From positions 64,501-128,500 of the forward strand of contig JAVDOI010000174.1 in the NCBI GenBank assembly GCA_032191485.1: a stretch of 64,000 nt of DNA, given 5' to 3'. Source of the DNA: Leptoclinus maculatus. Its lineage: Eukaryota; Chordata; Actinopteri; Perciformes; Stichaeidae. Below, one piece after another: positions 11,807 through 24,737 of this stretch. The position numbers and the translations under genes were made by a program. Every line of letters begins with the position of its first letter. Position 1 is the first letter of the stretch. The notes under the pieces were generated by a model that was not told where the DNA came from, made no database searches, and worked only from the letters and a program-made list of their open reading frames with translations.

Positions 11807-14800
11807 CTCCAAAATATACATTTGTGTTGGTCTTCCCAGCTTGAGCTCGTTTTGTCTTTATCAGGGGTTAAAATGTTGATTTAAAGTGTGAAAACAGATG
11901 ATTTACGCTAGTGGAAAATATACCAATATAATACCAGTAATCTCACAATTTTGCAATAATATGATGCTAAACAGACAAACTGAAGGCTTTTACCTGAGAG
12001 AAGACTATTTTACTAACATGGTCAAAATCATTATAATTCTTTGCAGAATTAATTTTGTTTTATTTACACAATAAGAGAGAAACGAATATCTTATCCATGG
12101 TAAGAATTTCTTCTCTAGTAAGAGCTAACAAGCCACCATATTGACTCGTGTGTCACCAAAATGGCTCCCAGTAAAGGTCTTTTCATCAACAAATTAGCAG
12201 GTCTGGCCTTTCATTACGCACACATCACTTCTTAATTGAGCTGATGTTAACAATAGGTGATTAATGACAATAGTTACCCCACCACCACTCGAGCAAGCTC
12301 AATGGTAGATCAGAGATTTACAGTGGCCCATTACTGGTGAATATGTGTTCTTGGTGAGAAGAAACGTTTGGGAAGTTGATCTCACACCTGGAAAAGCCAC
12401 TTACACCTCCAGCCCAGAAAGCTGTTGGCTATATTAGCTGATGTCAGGCTAAAACAGGTCAGATTACTGTCCTCTGACTGATCCTTCTATAAATACAGCC
12501 CGGTTTCCTGGTTTACAAATCCACTTATGGCACAGAGAGATGTCCTAACCTCTGCGTAAAAGAATGTGCCAAATGTTGAGTCCGGCCTACTGATGTGATG
12601 AGGAAGAAGGGTAACAACGAAGAGCATTAGCATTCTAGCCAGTATGAAGGAGAAGTGACATAAAAGCTCAGTCCTTGCACACTATTGCCATCTAAGATTA
12701 GCTTCCCTTCTCTGCCTGTGTATGTTGTTCCTCCATGGAGGAACCAAAGACTTCACTGCTGCCATTGTGGAGACCAGCATCCTGTGCCTCACTGCAGGAT
12801 TGCCCAAGACGCTTGGTAAACACAGGAAATACAAAGCCCCTAAATACATCCCTACTGTGTTTGGAGGACTGCCATGACAACACATAGTGGATCTCCTGGA
12901 GAGCCGGGGTGTTTGTTAGGTGGATACACACTGAGATATGCCCAAGCAGTGCCCTTCTGTGCGAGGGCGTGAGGCTTTAGCTTATGCACTGTCTGTCACA
13001 CCACCAAAATAAGAAGCCTCTCACTGCAGGGACACAGAATCCATGTGAGACAGGAATCCACCCTTGGCTCGCACAGCATGCCTAATTTTGAAGGAATGTC
13101 AGGATAAAAATCTCAACTAAATGTAAATACCCTAATCTGCTCCACAGACCTTTACACTGGAGTCTTGAGATAAGGCTCGGAGAACTCATCTGTGGTATTT
13201 TGACACAGCCTATCTGCTCTGGCCTTAACGTTGCATGGCCGAGGAGGATCTCCAGACAGTTTAAGATTACCTCTTCACAAGAAACTCCAGAAACAACTGT
13301 CAAGACTAATCTGCTCTGCAAGCACAGGTCATCTGGTCGCCAGATCCACACAGAGCCGTCATCAAAGCTGGACCTTTTCTCTCCCAAGCTGTCTCTACCT
13401 CATCCCTCTCTTTCTTTCCATCTTTTTTTCTTTTGGCTTTAATAGCTTCAATGACCAGAGAAGAGGAAATCCACATCCATATGCCCATCCTGCAGCGGAT
13501 GTCTTCGCTGTCATTGATCTCACTGAGGGGGGATATGCTTTTGGTGCAGATCGTAAAGAGCAGTGAAAGAACATGGGCATTGATCCAACTAGAACACACC
13601 CAGCACTGATCAATAGAATAGATCCGCTGTTGAGCCATGAGTGGGGTGATGTCAAACTGTACTAAATGAGGGCCGACGGCTGCTGGAGAGCAGCCTGACA
13701 GGAGCCTCTGGGGCCTGTGTCACCCAGTCTGTCATTCTTTGTCTTGTTTATTTAATGATTATGGCATTTGTTAAGTGGCGCCATGCGGTAGCGTGACTAC
13801 ATAATCCTCACTGAGACCATATTGTGCAGCGTTCCCACGGAAAGTATAATTGTTGGTTTGTACTGAGAACAACACACTACCTTAGCATAAAGAATATCAC
13901 TAACCTATACTGTTAAAAATTAGCACCTGGAAAAGTAGAGCTGCTTTTAGCTGATGTTTGCTTGATATGTTCAAAATGTTCCACAAGCCTCTGGCTTTCA
14001 GTATTTTGTACTAACAAGTGTTTTATTGCTCTTTTACACACTTTTGCGCTGATTTTATCAATAATGAACATGTTCTATTAATAACCCTGTGATGTAGCCG
14101 CTGATTCTATGCTCACTATGTACAGATTTAATAGAGCAGCTTATATACTGCATGCTTATATATACTGTTAGACAGCATCCGTTTCAGCAGGGTTAACTAC
14201 ACATGCTGGTGGAGGTACATTTAGAGTGGATAGCCATAAATCAACTTGCTCAGATACTTCTGTATGTTGTTGAGAGTAAGCGTAGGTTTGACTTTTAAAT
14301 GCAGCATTTTGTTTGGCCTTTCTCTAGAGAAATTAGTTTTGTTATGTGGGTGTTTTGCTGTGAACTGTGGAGATAGCCAAGGCCTATCATTGCCAACTCA
14401 GCATATGCTTAACTAAAGTAAGACAGAGTTTCAACAGTGCTTTGATGTCAAACCTTGACCTCATTAGTATACGGGTAAAAACACACTCATATCTATTTTC
14501 CAAAAGAATGCTCTTGTGATTTATATGAACCTCATCTGTTTCTATTTTAATGTAAGACACGTGACAAAGAGAAAAAAAGGGGGATCCCAGTTGCAGTCCG
14601 TTTCTGATATCTTCGAAATCCTCCGTCCTTCATGTGCAAATCCCTCAACAAACTGGCCTAGAGTGTCACCCTGGGTTGTCCAGTTCAAAGGAACTCCGGG
14701 GTCAAACCTGCCAGGTCATCCTCTCTCAAAGTGACAGAGTTTACCCCCAAACTAGCCCCCTTCTCTCTAAAAACACATGTGGCCCCAGATAGACTGTCAT

Positions 14801-17737
14801 CCTTCCTTATACTGCAGGCCTGTGGTGATTTACTGCCTCGGTACACATCACATATAAACATATCATCCACATGCCATCATCCAGGCCTCTGGGGGCTTTC
14901 ACAGAGCTGTGGTCCAGATTTTTGAAGATTTATCTACTTCTCTGCTGGCTGTTAACATGATGAAGTATTAGCCATGGCCAGCTTGATTTCTTCAGAAGTC
15001 CCTTCATCTTTGCCACTGGAGCAAAATACTAATTTCTGTTTATCTTTGAGCACATTCACTGTCAGGTGTTAATGTTTATGTTAAGAGCCATAAAGGGAAG
15101 TTCAGTTGCCACCCTTTTAACATATTTATGCCAGGAAGCTGTGGTGCTAACAGCCTGCAGCAGATAAAGGAAGGCTTGCCATATGTTGCCTTTAGGAACC
15201 ACTGTGAAAACACAGTCCACCCAGTGAAAATCAACATCATTAATGAAGAGAATGTTGCATTGCCCTCTACTGATGAATCTTATCTTTTTAGTTTTTATTG
15301 CAACACCAACACATTAAAGACAATACAACAGATTGCCAATTACATTTTGATTGTTCAACCCAGATACCCCTCACATAAATCCTTTCTTAATACCTCTTAC
15401 CCCTACTCACAACAAGATCCATTTCTTGTCTGTAAGCCTTCCCCTTCAACTTTCCCTAATGCCCCTGTACAAAGGGTTAAGGTCTGCCCTCCCCCATCAG
15501 TTGCTTTTGTTTCATGTTTCAAAGACCCATTCATCAGTATAACATACACAAACGACTATACCATGCATCATTTCAAACTTTTGCCCTCTTGAGCTTGAAA
15601 TTATCAAGTTTCACATGACATAGACCTCTAAACATTTTGGTGTAGAATGTCCCTCCCTGATAATGACTTGCCAATATTAATTTCCATGCGTCGAAGCATG
15701 CCTTTTATACCAATTATGATCAACTAAACTGGTCCTGGTTAGTCTCACGGTGACAGCTGTTTGAACCTGTCTGTCCTCATTGTGTTTCCTATGGGTTGAG
15801 AGAATGATACTGCATGGAGGATCAGTCTGTTTGCCGCGTGACCCCTGACCCCTGTGCAGAGATAAGACCTCAGGGTGTCCCGCAATGTGCTAGTGGAGCC
15901 GGCTGAAATTACATTTGCCTGCGCAGCAGTTTCGTGTTTGTTTGCTTTTTTTTGCCTTGACATGCCAGAACAACAGAAAAACAACAGCTGTGAAACAGAG
16001 ACTAAGATAACAAAACAGGATAGAAAGGAGATAGACTGTACTTCGAGTCAGGGTGTGTTGAGGAAAGAGCCTTATTATCTTTCACAATTCCTCACCGTTG
16101 GATTTCCACAGCATCTGCGAGCTGGGACTTGTCTCAGATGGGGGAGCGCAAGTCAACCACTAACTATACCTGGGAGACAAAGGCAAACAAAAACATACAG
16201 CAAAGTACTGACCCCAAGGAAATGCTGCAGTGTGCCCCATAATAAGCCATGTCCCCCAGCTGAATACAATTTAATTGGACGGCCTACCATGCTTTGGAAA
16301 AAAGAAAGTGTACATGTGACTTTTTCATAATTTTCACACTGATTATATATTATATATCACAGTGAAGCAATTAAAGACGCTGTTTAAAAAGGGAAACCAC
16401 GTAAGTAAAAGAGGAGGAAGAGGGGCCATAAAACTGTGAACCTGCCAAACTGTTTTCTTCTCATAAAATTAATAGAATATTGACCCTTTCAGACATGCCA
16501 GCTGAGCCCATCTTTTAACTGGAGCACACGCAATAGAAATAGACAAGCGTGACTCTTTGCCGAAAGTCTAAAACCTTTTTTACAGCCGTTAGACTAGAGT
16601 CCATTAGAGCGGTAGGAAGCCCCAGCTTTAAAGTGGTCATTGTGAACACACTTCCAACGGGTTTATGACATCTTGTAGAGGAGAGCAGTCACACATGAAG
16701 GGCAGGCAAATATTTTGGAGGTGATAAGTAGATAGCTAGAAAGGAAAGATAGAATGCTCGTGTAGCTTTATAGTTGAAGAAAATGAATACATGCTTTCAA
16801 CTGAAACAAATGCTGTAGATTCTGATGTTCAACTTTTAGGAGGCAAAGGGGAGTCAAAATGTTGGTTGGTGGGGGATTTGTTAGTGGCCATATGGGAGCA
16901 GCAAGGAGGGTGCTGGAGCAGGAGGGAGGTACCTGTTGGGTCCCATGTTCTCCTGTCACTCTGATCTTATCAGGGGGCCCGACCAAGAGGAGGACCAGCT
17001 GTCACTCTCCACGCTCTTTTGATGTCCCCCTTCAGAGCTCACACCACTTCAGAGTCGAGGCTTGTTTTTGTTCATAATGAGGACTGGTGGCTTTGTTGGT
17101 GAGCCAGTTGACAATCCCCACTGTAGAAAAAAAATCAAGATAAAGCAAGATAGTTACAGCTCTCAGGGGATATGTGGGGCTGGGGCAGTTCAATTTAGTA
17201 GTTTAGAGCCCGAGGCTTGACAAAAGAGAGCCAGTCCTCTGAGCTGACACAGGACATCCTGCTCATAAAACAGCCAGGACGTCCTTACAGAGACACTGGG
17301 ACTGATAAAAGGGGAAACACCATGTATTCATCTGAAACTTCCTCACAAATGCACTTGCCACTGTTCCTCATGAGCTCATGTCCTCCTTTGGAAATTGCAC
17401 ACTTTGGGTAGAATCCCAGTGAGCGTCAGGGAGATTGCAGAGTAATTATTTTTGCCTACGAGAGACGGCTAGACTGTTTTTATAAAGTTTGAGACTAAAG
17501 TTGCACCAACTTGTTTCAGCCAAATATGAGTAAATTCACACATTTTGAGGATTACCGGATTACTACTGTCATTTCTCTAATCATGTGGCTTAACTGTTTT
17601 AAGTTGTGAGAGCATGTGTGCCTCCTGTTTTCTGCTCTTCCTGCCGTCTTATCGGTGAGCACTCATATAAACAAACACAAGAGTAATTTTTAGCTATGTT
17701 AGCGTTGCTTTAGGGAGGCAACATCTGTCTGTCTGAT

Positions 17738-18160
17738 GGTTGGTCAGTTTGGTTCTGAAATATCTCAGCGTATTGGACAAATTGAGATGGTGTTTTGAAC
17801 GGACATTCCTGGTCCCCAGAGGATACATTCGAATCACTTAGGTGATCCATCGACATTGATCCTTTGATCCACATCAACAACTATTGTGATAGAATTTGTA
17901 CAAACATTAATTTTCCCCTCAGGGTGATGACATTGGTGATCACCTGGAAATCAAAATTTAAACTTGCCTGCTAAATAACTCACATCAGCCCCAGCTGTGT
18001 TGCACTGCTAATAAGCCAATGTGTCAGTGTGCTAACACACTGAGCTAGTATGGTGAACATAGTAAACATTATACCAACTAAACATCAACATTTTAGTGTC
18101 ACTGTGAGCATGTTAGTATGCTAATGTTAGCATTTAGCTCAATTATACCTAGCCATATTA
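17738..18160 (+). repeat. Dispersed repeat, family R1 (sense copy)
   Basis: This copy shows the sense-orientation order: a 'tctgaaatatctcag' start, a 'ccccagaggata' motif, and an end with gtgctaacac, 'tggtgaacatagtaaacattataccaact' words and several GCTAATGTTAGCATT words. It is diverged by many substitutions from the copies at 11.5, 37.3 and 45.2 kb, suggesting an old insertion. Confidence 0.7.
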
Positions 18161-19239
18161 AATTATGTGGTATTTAGAATAGGCAATGATTCAAAAATCA
18201 AGTTGCATTCTTTATAATATGACATACAGTATGTTGTTGTCAAACATGTGTGTGGATTAAAATGAATAACACTTTCTTGTATTTGTAATACAGGGTATAT
18301 TACAGTGCACTGTAGTCAAATTATCTGTCCCCAAATATTGGTTTGGTAATGTCAAATAAAGTAACTGATGGTGGCTTCAAAAGCTAGAGCCCAAAGACTC
18401 CTTCACTTGCATGCACAGGGATTTCTCTCTGCCTCAGACAATTGCTTGGCAGGAGCGAGCAAACTCACAATGCCCTATGCTGCAGTGAGTGCGTGCTCCC
18501 CATACACTGCGAACTTTTGAACCACCTCTTGACCACAGCTTGAAGAGGGTTGAGACAATGGTTAGTAAACACAGTGGAGTGAATGAAGGGATTAGGCATT
18601 AAATGACAGGATGTGCTTAAAGAAGGGCAGGTGGTGGTCGAGGAAGGGCCAGCTAAGCCTTGCAAGAGTTGAACATCATGTGTCTCCCTGTGTCTTTTTC
18701 TCCATTTTGCTCATCTTCATGCTCTGTCTCTATTGCTCTCTCTTCCATCTCTTCCTGCTCATTTCCTTCCCTTTCTATCTCATCTCGCCGTTCTCTATCT
18801 CTATTGTTCTCTTCTGCACAACCAGAGATGCCTGCTCTTTAACTCAGGCCTCAGACAATTGACATTCATGAGGTTGGACATTCCGGTCCAGCCCCATTCA
18901 TATGTACAGTAAGCAAAGGGACAAAAGCCACCTCACACACACTATAGAGCCCATCCCCCGTGCAAAGGGTTGCAGAGGAGCTGGGTAAATCCTAGTTGTT
19001 TCACTATAGACTAAAGTACTATAATGTTGGTGTAGACAATATAAATTCAATACACTTTGCCATGTAGTTTACAGTCCACAAAAATGCTGTTTAGCCGCTG
19101 TTTGTAGCTTCATGTGCCAACGACTGAATATGTCTGTAACTCAATGTGTCTTCCGCCTCAAGTAGCCAACCAGTCAAGTTACAATTTACATTCATGTCTT
19201 TACAAAATGCCATCACCTAATAATTTTATCCTATTAAAC

Positions 19240-19620
19240 ATTTGAGTGAAATTGGCAGCATTAGCCAGTTAATTTGTAAGTTATGATCAAAAACATGTTT
19301 TGTAAAGTTACAGTGACCTTTGACTGCTGGCCTATAATCAGTTCATCTTTCAGTCGATATATGGACGTTTGTGCAAAATTTGAAGAGGCGTTCCCGAGAT
19401 ATCAACTTCACAAGAATGGGACGGACGTGAGATGACAGTCACCTTGACCTTTGACCTCCAAAATCGAATCCGCTCACAACTAAGTCCGAGTGGACATTTG
19501 TGCGTAATTTGAAGAAATTCGCTCCAGGTGTTCCTAAGATATTGTGTTCACGAGGGTGGACCGGACGGACAACCTGAAAACATAATGCCACGGCTGTCGC
19601 TGGTGCAGAGGCATAAAATC
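19240..19620 (+). repeat. Dispersed repeat, family R2, with 129-bp internal period
   Basis: Two related monomers are visible. 'gtgcaaaatttgaag' at 19371 recurs as 'gtgcgtaatttgaag' at 19500, and 'cagtgacctttgac' near 19311 recurs as 'cagtcaccttgacc' near 19437. The right end reads 'gacaacctgaaaacataatgcc', followed by 'gcagaggcataaaa', a terminus I associate with a common teleost repeat. No coding capacity. Confidence 0.65.
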
Positions 19621-22524
19621 GGAGTATTACATGCTGCTGAAGGCCGACCACGATGAAGAAAGAAAACACAGGAAGCTTGATGAGGTATTATGTGTTTTGA
19701 GCATGGAGACAGACTGAGAAGGGCTGGTGCGTGATGGGTTTTGGGATTACCTCATTCACACGCATGAGGAGAGCCCCACCTCCAACTGTGACCTAATGTG
19801 AACCAAGCCAAAGTTTAATTAACACCCGTCTGCGGCACACCCATTGTTATTTCAACTCCATTTTCTGCTCTCTCCTTCGTTTGTTTGCAATGTTTTTCTT
19901 GTTTTACGGATGTCACATTGTCACAGAGACGTTAATTCTACTACTGGATTTGTTATCAGGATACAATTTGATAATTCTTTTTCCAGACTACTTTAGATTT
20001 AGAGACCTGAATAAATGTTTTTCAATCATCAGAAGATTCATGTCACTAGTAGAAAAGAGGAGCACAGTGACTTGACATGTAATAAGATCAATGTCCAAAG
20101 CGGCTCAGAGGCATGCATTTGCTGTATTACATCACTGTTTACCTGTACTCAGAGTAGTTTGGCATGACACCTCTACCTATTTATATGACATTGAGAAGCA
20201 TGTTTTACTGCAGGCCGCCTTAGAGGGAGCGTGAGAGGAAAGCTGTGTGTGAGTGTGAAGCCAATAATCAGTTATTTTTAGTTTGCTGGTTAAACCATGC
20301 ACTCTCAGTACCTTCATTGCCTAGATACTCCACATTTCCCTTTTTCTCTCAGGACTATGGTGTAGAATGCAAATGGTATAAAAGTCTAAAAAAAAAAAAA
20401 TAGAACTGTATTCATGGGTCTCTATTCAGGTGAAAAATGAATCATGGCTTAGTCTTTGTTACGGTTGAAAGACCTCAGTTAAGATCTTTTATCAGCAGGT
20501 GTGGTGTCACCTGACAATGTATGCTCTTGATTAGATGTGACCGTTTGCCCATGTGTTCTCATGTATATGATGTCAAAGTCAGAGCACTTCTGTGTAATGA
20601 GATCCCACGCGACATCTGTAGTCCTTCAGTATGACTTGAAAGCCATCCATAGGGAATGTGTTCAGTTACGCCCTCAATGCACTCAACTTTATACCCTCTA
20701 AAATATCATGACCAAATCCTATTTGCAGGTGTGAACCTGTACACCTGCTGCACAGCTTGCTGCTTCCAATTCAACCCCCGGAGGTTTCATTCCCCAGCCG
20801 AATTGGCTTTATTCATCATCCAATTACATTTTATAGTTAAGGCACTGCTTCTGCAAAAAAAACATTCAATGTATTTATTCTGCAAAGAACAAATTTTAGT
20901 CGGGGCCTAGCAGTGGACAGGTGGACTCACCTTCTTACAACAGACTCAAACAATGAGTCTTAAGGAAGTAAATGGCAGACAAGTTGAACACAAAAAGAGA
21001 CAAGCCCAGAGACTGCAAGGGTACAACCAGGCCCCTGACCTCTCTTTTGTGGGGAGATGTGGCCTCAGAGACGAGCCAGCTCTACAGCTGGAAAGGTCAG
21101 CAAGCACACAAGGTCAAGCCGACACGATCCCGCCATACTCAACATCAAACACAAGTCCAGCGCATGTCATGCTCCTTCTGAGCCGGGTTGAAAACAGCAG
21201 CACTAATCCCACCGACAGCTCGCTGTCGCTTTTTCGGTGAGGACAGAGGTCAGCTGGATGTACAAAATCCTAATGAGTTGATTCAATTGTAGCAACTCTC
21301 TCAACTAAAAATGCTCTCTTTGATGTGTGGCGTTTGTGCCCTTTAGACCTGTCTTGTGTTCGATGAATAGAGAAAAAAATGCTTCTGAATTAACACATGC
21401 CCTTTAGTGAGCACTTATATTCAAAGAGTGATGCCTTTTCTTCTTCGATGGCAAACTGAACATTTCTAGAGAAAGGAGAGAAAATTAATAAATTCAGGAT
21501 CCATGGGTCTTAAAAATAATGGTCTTCACTGTGATTAAATCAGCAGGGAGAAAAACTTCAAAGTAACATTTGATGAAATACTGAAATTGTTTGTCGGCCC
21601 GATAAGCTTCTTAGTTGGGAACTTTTAAGGTCAGAGTGGCTTTCTAATGAGAGAAAACATTATGTATGAGCACGGGAGAGAGAGTGCCGATGTGTGGAAG
21701 GCCAGTCACTCCACTGCTTCATGAATGCCCTTTTGCTCACCTCTTCTTTGAAAGAATTTTAATGGATAGATATCAAGGCAGATTTTGGAAATGAGATTAT
21801 CGGGCAACTCTGTGCAGCTGCCCACTGTTTAATCTCCTCATGACAGCTCAGAAATGAGGAGCCTCTTATCATTCGTCATTCCTTCTAAATCCTATGCGCC
21901 CCTTGCCATATACACCAACCTCTGGTCTCTCCTCAAAAACCTGAGCTTCTTGCTGCCATCATCTTAATGTCTGTTTGTGAAACTGTAGGAGTGTGACTGT
22001 GTGTTTTAGTGCTTCAGTGCAAGTGTGTTTACTTACATTTAAATGACTGAGACGGATAAGTTTCACCCTCTAATTAAACACGAAGGTCTGGGGTGATTGT
22101 TGAAGACGCAATTTATTAAACAGACAGCTGGGCAGGAAACCAGATAAGGAGCCGTTAGCGCTATCTGTGCTAAATTAGTCTGCCTCAGTGGGACGTTTGT
22201 AAGGATTAAGTGGAGAAATGTCAGATAAATCGTGACCAGAAGAAGGGAGAAGTTAACAGATTAAATTTAGTAAACATTTCGTACTCACTGAAAAGTAGGG
22301 TGCTAATAATACCAAAGCTCGTGCTTAGCTCAGTAGGCTAACGGACAACAATTCCTTTAGCTGTCTAAAAAAGAAAAAGTGAAGATTCATAAACACTCAA
22401 ACTATACCAATATATATTAAATATATTTATTCTAATAAGAAAACATGGATGGTTTTAACCAATGGGCAAAATTAAGAAATTAACAGAAAATAAACAATTA
22501 TTTGCAATAAGAAATTGGATTGGT

Positions 22525-22530
22525 TTTATT
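22525..22530 (-). terminator. dact2: dact2 polyadenylation signal (AATAAA)
   Basis: Minus-strand AATAAA about 310 bases downstream of the dact2 stop codon, which would give a short 3'UTR. A second AATAAA lies at 22426-22431 as an alternative distal signal. Which is used cannot be told from sequence. Confidence 0.5.
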
Positions 22531-22839
22531 TCTTAGGTACATACAATTATATGACAGATGTCCATGAAATTGTCAAATGCAGCCACATGATATGACAAAC
22601 CCTAATTACAACATAAATATTAACAAATTAAGTGGAATTGTGTTATATTTGCTTTTATACAGTGCACTTTTGTTTTCAACCATTGCAAATTCTTTTAACA
22701 AAACAATCCTGTTTAATTGTTGCTTCTCAGTGATGATTATGGTGTTGAGGTCAAAGACTCGGTTTCCAAACAGTTTTGAAGGCATTTCCCACAGCCCTCT
22801 GCGTTGTCCCAACAGTTCTAACTCTGCCCAGGGGGAACT
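22531..22839 (-). other. dact2: Putative dact2 3'UTR
   Basis: AT-rich sequence between the dact2 stop codon at 22840-22842 and the nearest AATAAA. A long plus-strand open frame overlaps the 3'UTR and the end of the coding exon, but it is antisense to the gene and has no recognisable domain. Confidence 0.5.
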
Positions 22840-24737
22840 TTACACCAGGGTCATGACCTTCAGGGAGGCCGGCTGGAACCGACGAATCTTCTTCTTCAGG
22901 GCCCGGGAAGCTTTGATGCGGCAGGCTGATGGCTCAGGGCGTGGGAGTTGCTGGAGGGGCAGTCCAGCTGCGGTGGGCCCCAGAGCAGCCTCAGCCCGTG
23001 GGAGTTGCTGGAGGGGCAGTCCAGCTGCGGTGGGCCCCAGAGCAGCCTCAGCCCACACCAGACCTCTCTCCTCCTGGCTGTCTACCTGGTCCTCCTCGTC
23101 CACGGACAGGCTGCTGTCAGAGTCCGAGAAGGACTGGAAGCTCTGGCTGGACTCGCTATCTCCAAAGCGGTTGGTGGTGTTATCACTCATCTCCCCCTCG
23201 CTACTCTCAGCAATGGTGGAGTGAAACAGTGAGGCACATTCGGCCGAGTACTCGGACTCGCATCTGGGTGGGTAGTGGCTCAAGATGTTGAAGGCTGCTG
23301 GAGGGTATCTGGCATTAAGATTGTGGAGAAAAGGGTTAGAGGACTGGAAGGAACGAGGAGGTCCTATCCACTGGCCTGACTTGGCACTCATACTGCGGAC
23401 CATCTGCATGCTCCCTGGTGCCTGAACATGACGCTGAACACATGAGGCCTGGAACATCTCCAAATCAGACGGCCATTTGGCCGCCCCCTGCCTCCTCTTC
23501 CTCTGCTCTACAGACTGATCGTACCCAAGGCACTGCAGTCTGCGGCTTTTGCTAGACTTCGAAACAGCAGGGATGGGATGTGGCTTAGAATGGACCTTGT
23601 GGGTGTACATGAATCCTGGGCTACAGTGGCTGGAGTCAGAGCCTGAGCCCTGTCTGCGCTCTTCTGTGTGACAGGGGGTACATTTCTGGGTAGTTTTTCC
23701 TTTTCCTGATCTTCTCTGTTCCCCCTTGGTTCCACCACTGGCCTCTCTGGTCCTTTCACCCGAGGAGTAGCCATGTTGCTGCCTCGTTGCTCGCGGCTTC
23801 TCACTGCTTTTTCTTCTCAGTTTCACGGCTTTGGTTTTACGGTCTGCCTGTCTCACCTTGACCCTCTGAGATCCAGCAGGGACAAATTCGGCATGGACAA
23901 ACTCAGGGGAAGCTGTGTGACCAGCGTGAATCTCAAAGCTTTGACTCTCCTCTGTGCTGGAGCTGTGGGCCATCACCGATCTTTGCCTATAGCCCTTTCT
24001 CTCTTGTGGCACGGACTCTGGATTGCCTCTTGCTACACTAGCATATTCTCCTTGCGGTTTATCATTCTTCCTCAGAGATAAAGTGGTGACCTCATCTGCA
24101 CTGTAATCCCTCATGGCAGCAGGATAGGAGTATCGGTATGAAACCTCCGGGGCTCTCACTGACTGATTGTGGTTCGCCTTATCAGCTGGCTCTTGGCTGG
24201 AGAATGTCGTGCAGTGTCTCTTCTGGTAGCTATCTAGTGGGGTGATGTCTGTGGTTGGGGCTGGAAGAGGCTGCAGCACAGACAAGTCTTTCTGAGACAC
24301 TTCAGGAAACACAGTTAAAACTTCAGTGGGCCTCCTGTGATAGTCACCGTGTGTCTGCAGAGTCTCTGTGCCCGTTTCACTCTGGATTTTGCTCAAGCTG
24401 CGCAGGAGGAGCTTGTCAATGTAACCCAGGGTCTTGGTCTCATAACCCATTTGTGCCCTTTGGAGGGTGTCAGAACGGCTCACTGCAAGGGCTCCTTGCC
24501 CCTCTAGAAGTCCAGGTGTGGCTGGGTCGCCCCCATGGGAAAAGATTGGGCTCTGGAGAGCGACAGCGTGCAGGGGGCTTGGGTAGTGGTACACTTCCGC
24601 CCCACTGCGGGACACCAGGTTGCTGTGGAACTTGGGGTCCATAGTGGAGGTCTTTAGGTTTGAGCACATTGAGGATTTCTTTGCATCCACAGATTTGTAG
24701 TAGCTTGGTCCTTGAGCCATCATCCTATCAAGATCAC
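22840..24737 (-). CDS. dact2: dact2 coding exon 4
   Basis: The last and largest coding exon encodes residues 252-882 and the stop codon. It opens after acceptor TTCATTAG with GDLDRM, the Gly codon being split across the intron (phase 1), a join conserved in Dapper proteins. The C-terminus RRFQPASLKVMTLV is the most recognisable family signature. A perfect 57-bp tandem duplication lies just before this tail. Confidence 0.93.

Larger units (their letters stand above)
5761..22424. other. Intergenic region between lrrfip2 and dact2
   Basis: About 16.7 kb with no recognised gene. It is AT-rich, and the open frames are short, overlapping on both strands and without recognisable domains. It holds a G run (6731-6750), a CTT microsatellite (10190-10236), two copies of a teleost dispersed repeat rich in GCTAACAT words (11531-11806 and 17738-18160), a second dispersed family with a 129-bp internal period (about 19240-19620) and an A run near 20390. 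Regulatory elements for dact2 may lie here but none can be pinpointed. Confidence 0.6.

Noticed and set aside
13200..13660. Overlapping 80-111 residue frames on both strands
   Set aside because: Mutually overlapping, no domain, no consistent splice structure; treated as chance.
15128..15592. A 154-residue plus-strand open frame in the intergenic region
   Set aside because: No recognisable domain, biased toward Pro/Ser, no splice partners, and no sign of a promoter. Length alone is possible by chance in AT/C-rich DNA.
5761..22424. Search for frmd1, kif25 or afdn exons, expected from the human order around DACT2
   Set aside because: No matching exon was recognised in the interval, and the left neighbour is instead lrrfip2-like. 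A similarity search would be needed to exclude short diverged exons.
22577..23224. A 215-residue plus-strand open frame over the end of dact2
   Set aside because: It is antisense to a well-supported coding exon and its 3'UTR, and contains the antisense reading of the 57-bp duplication. Shadow frame.
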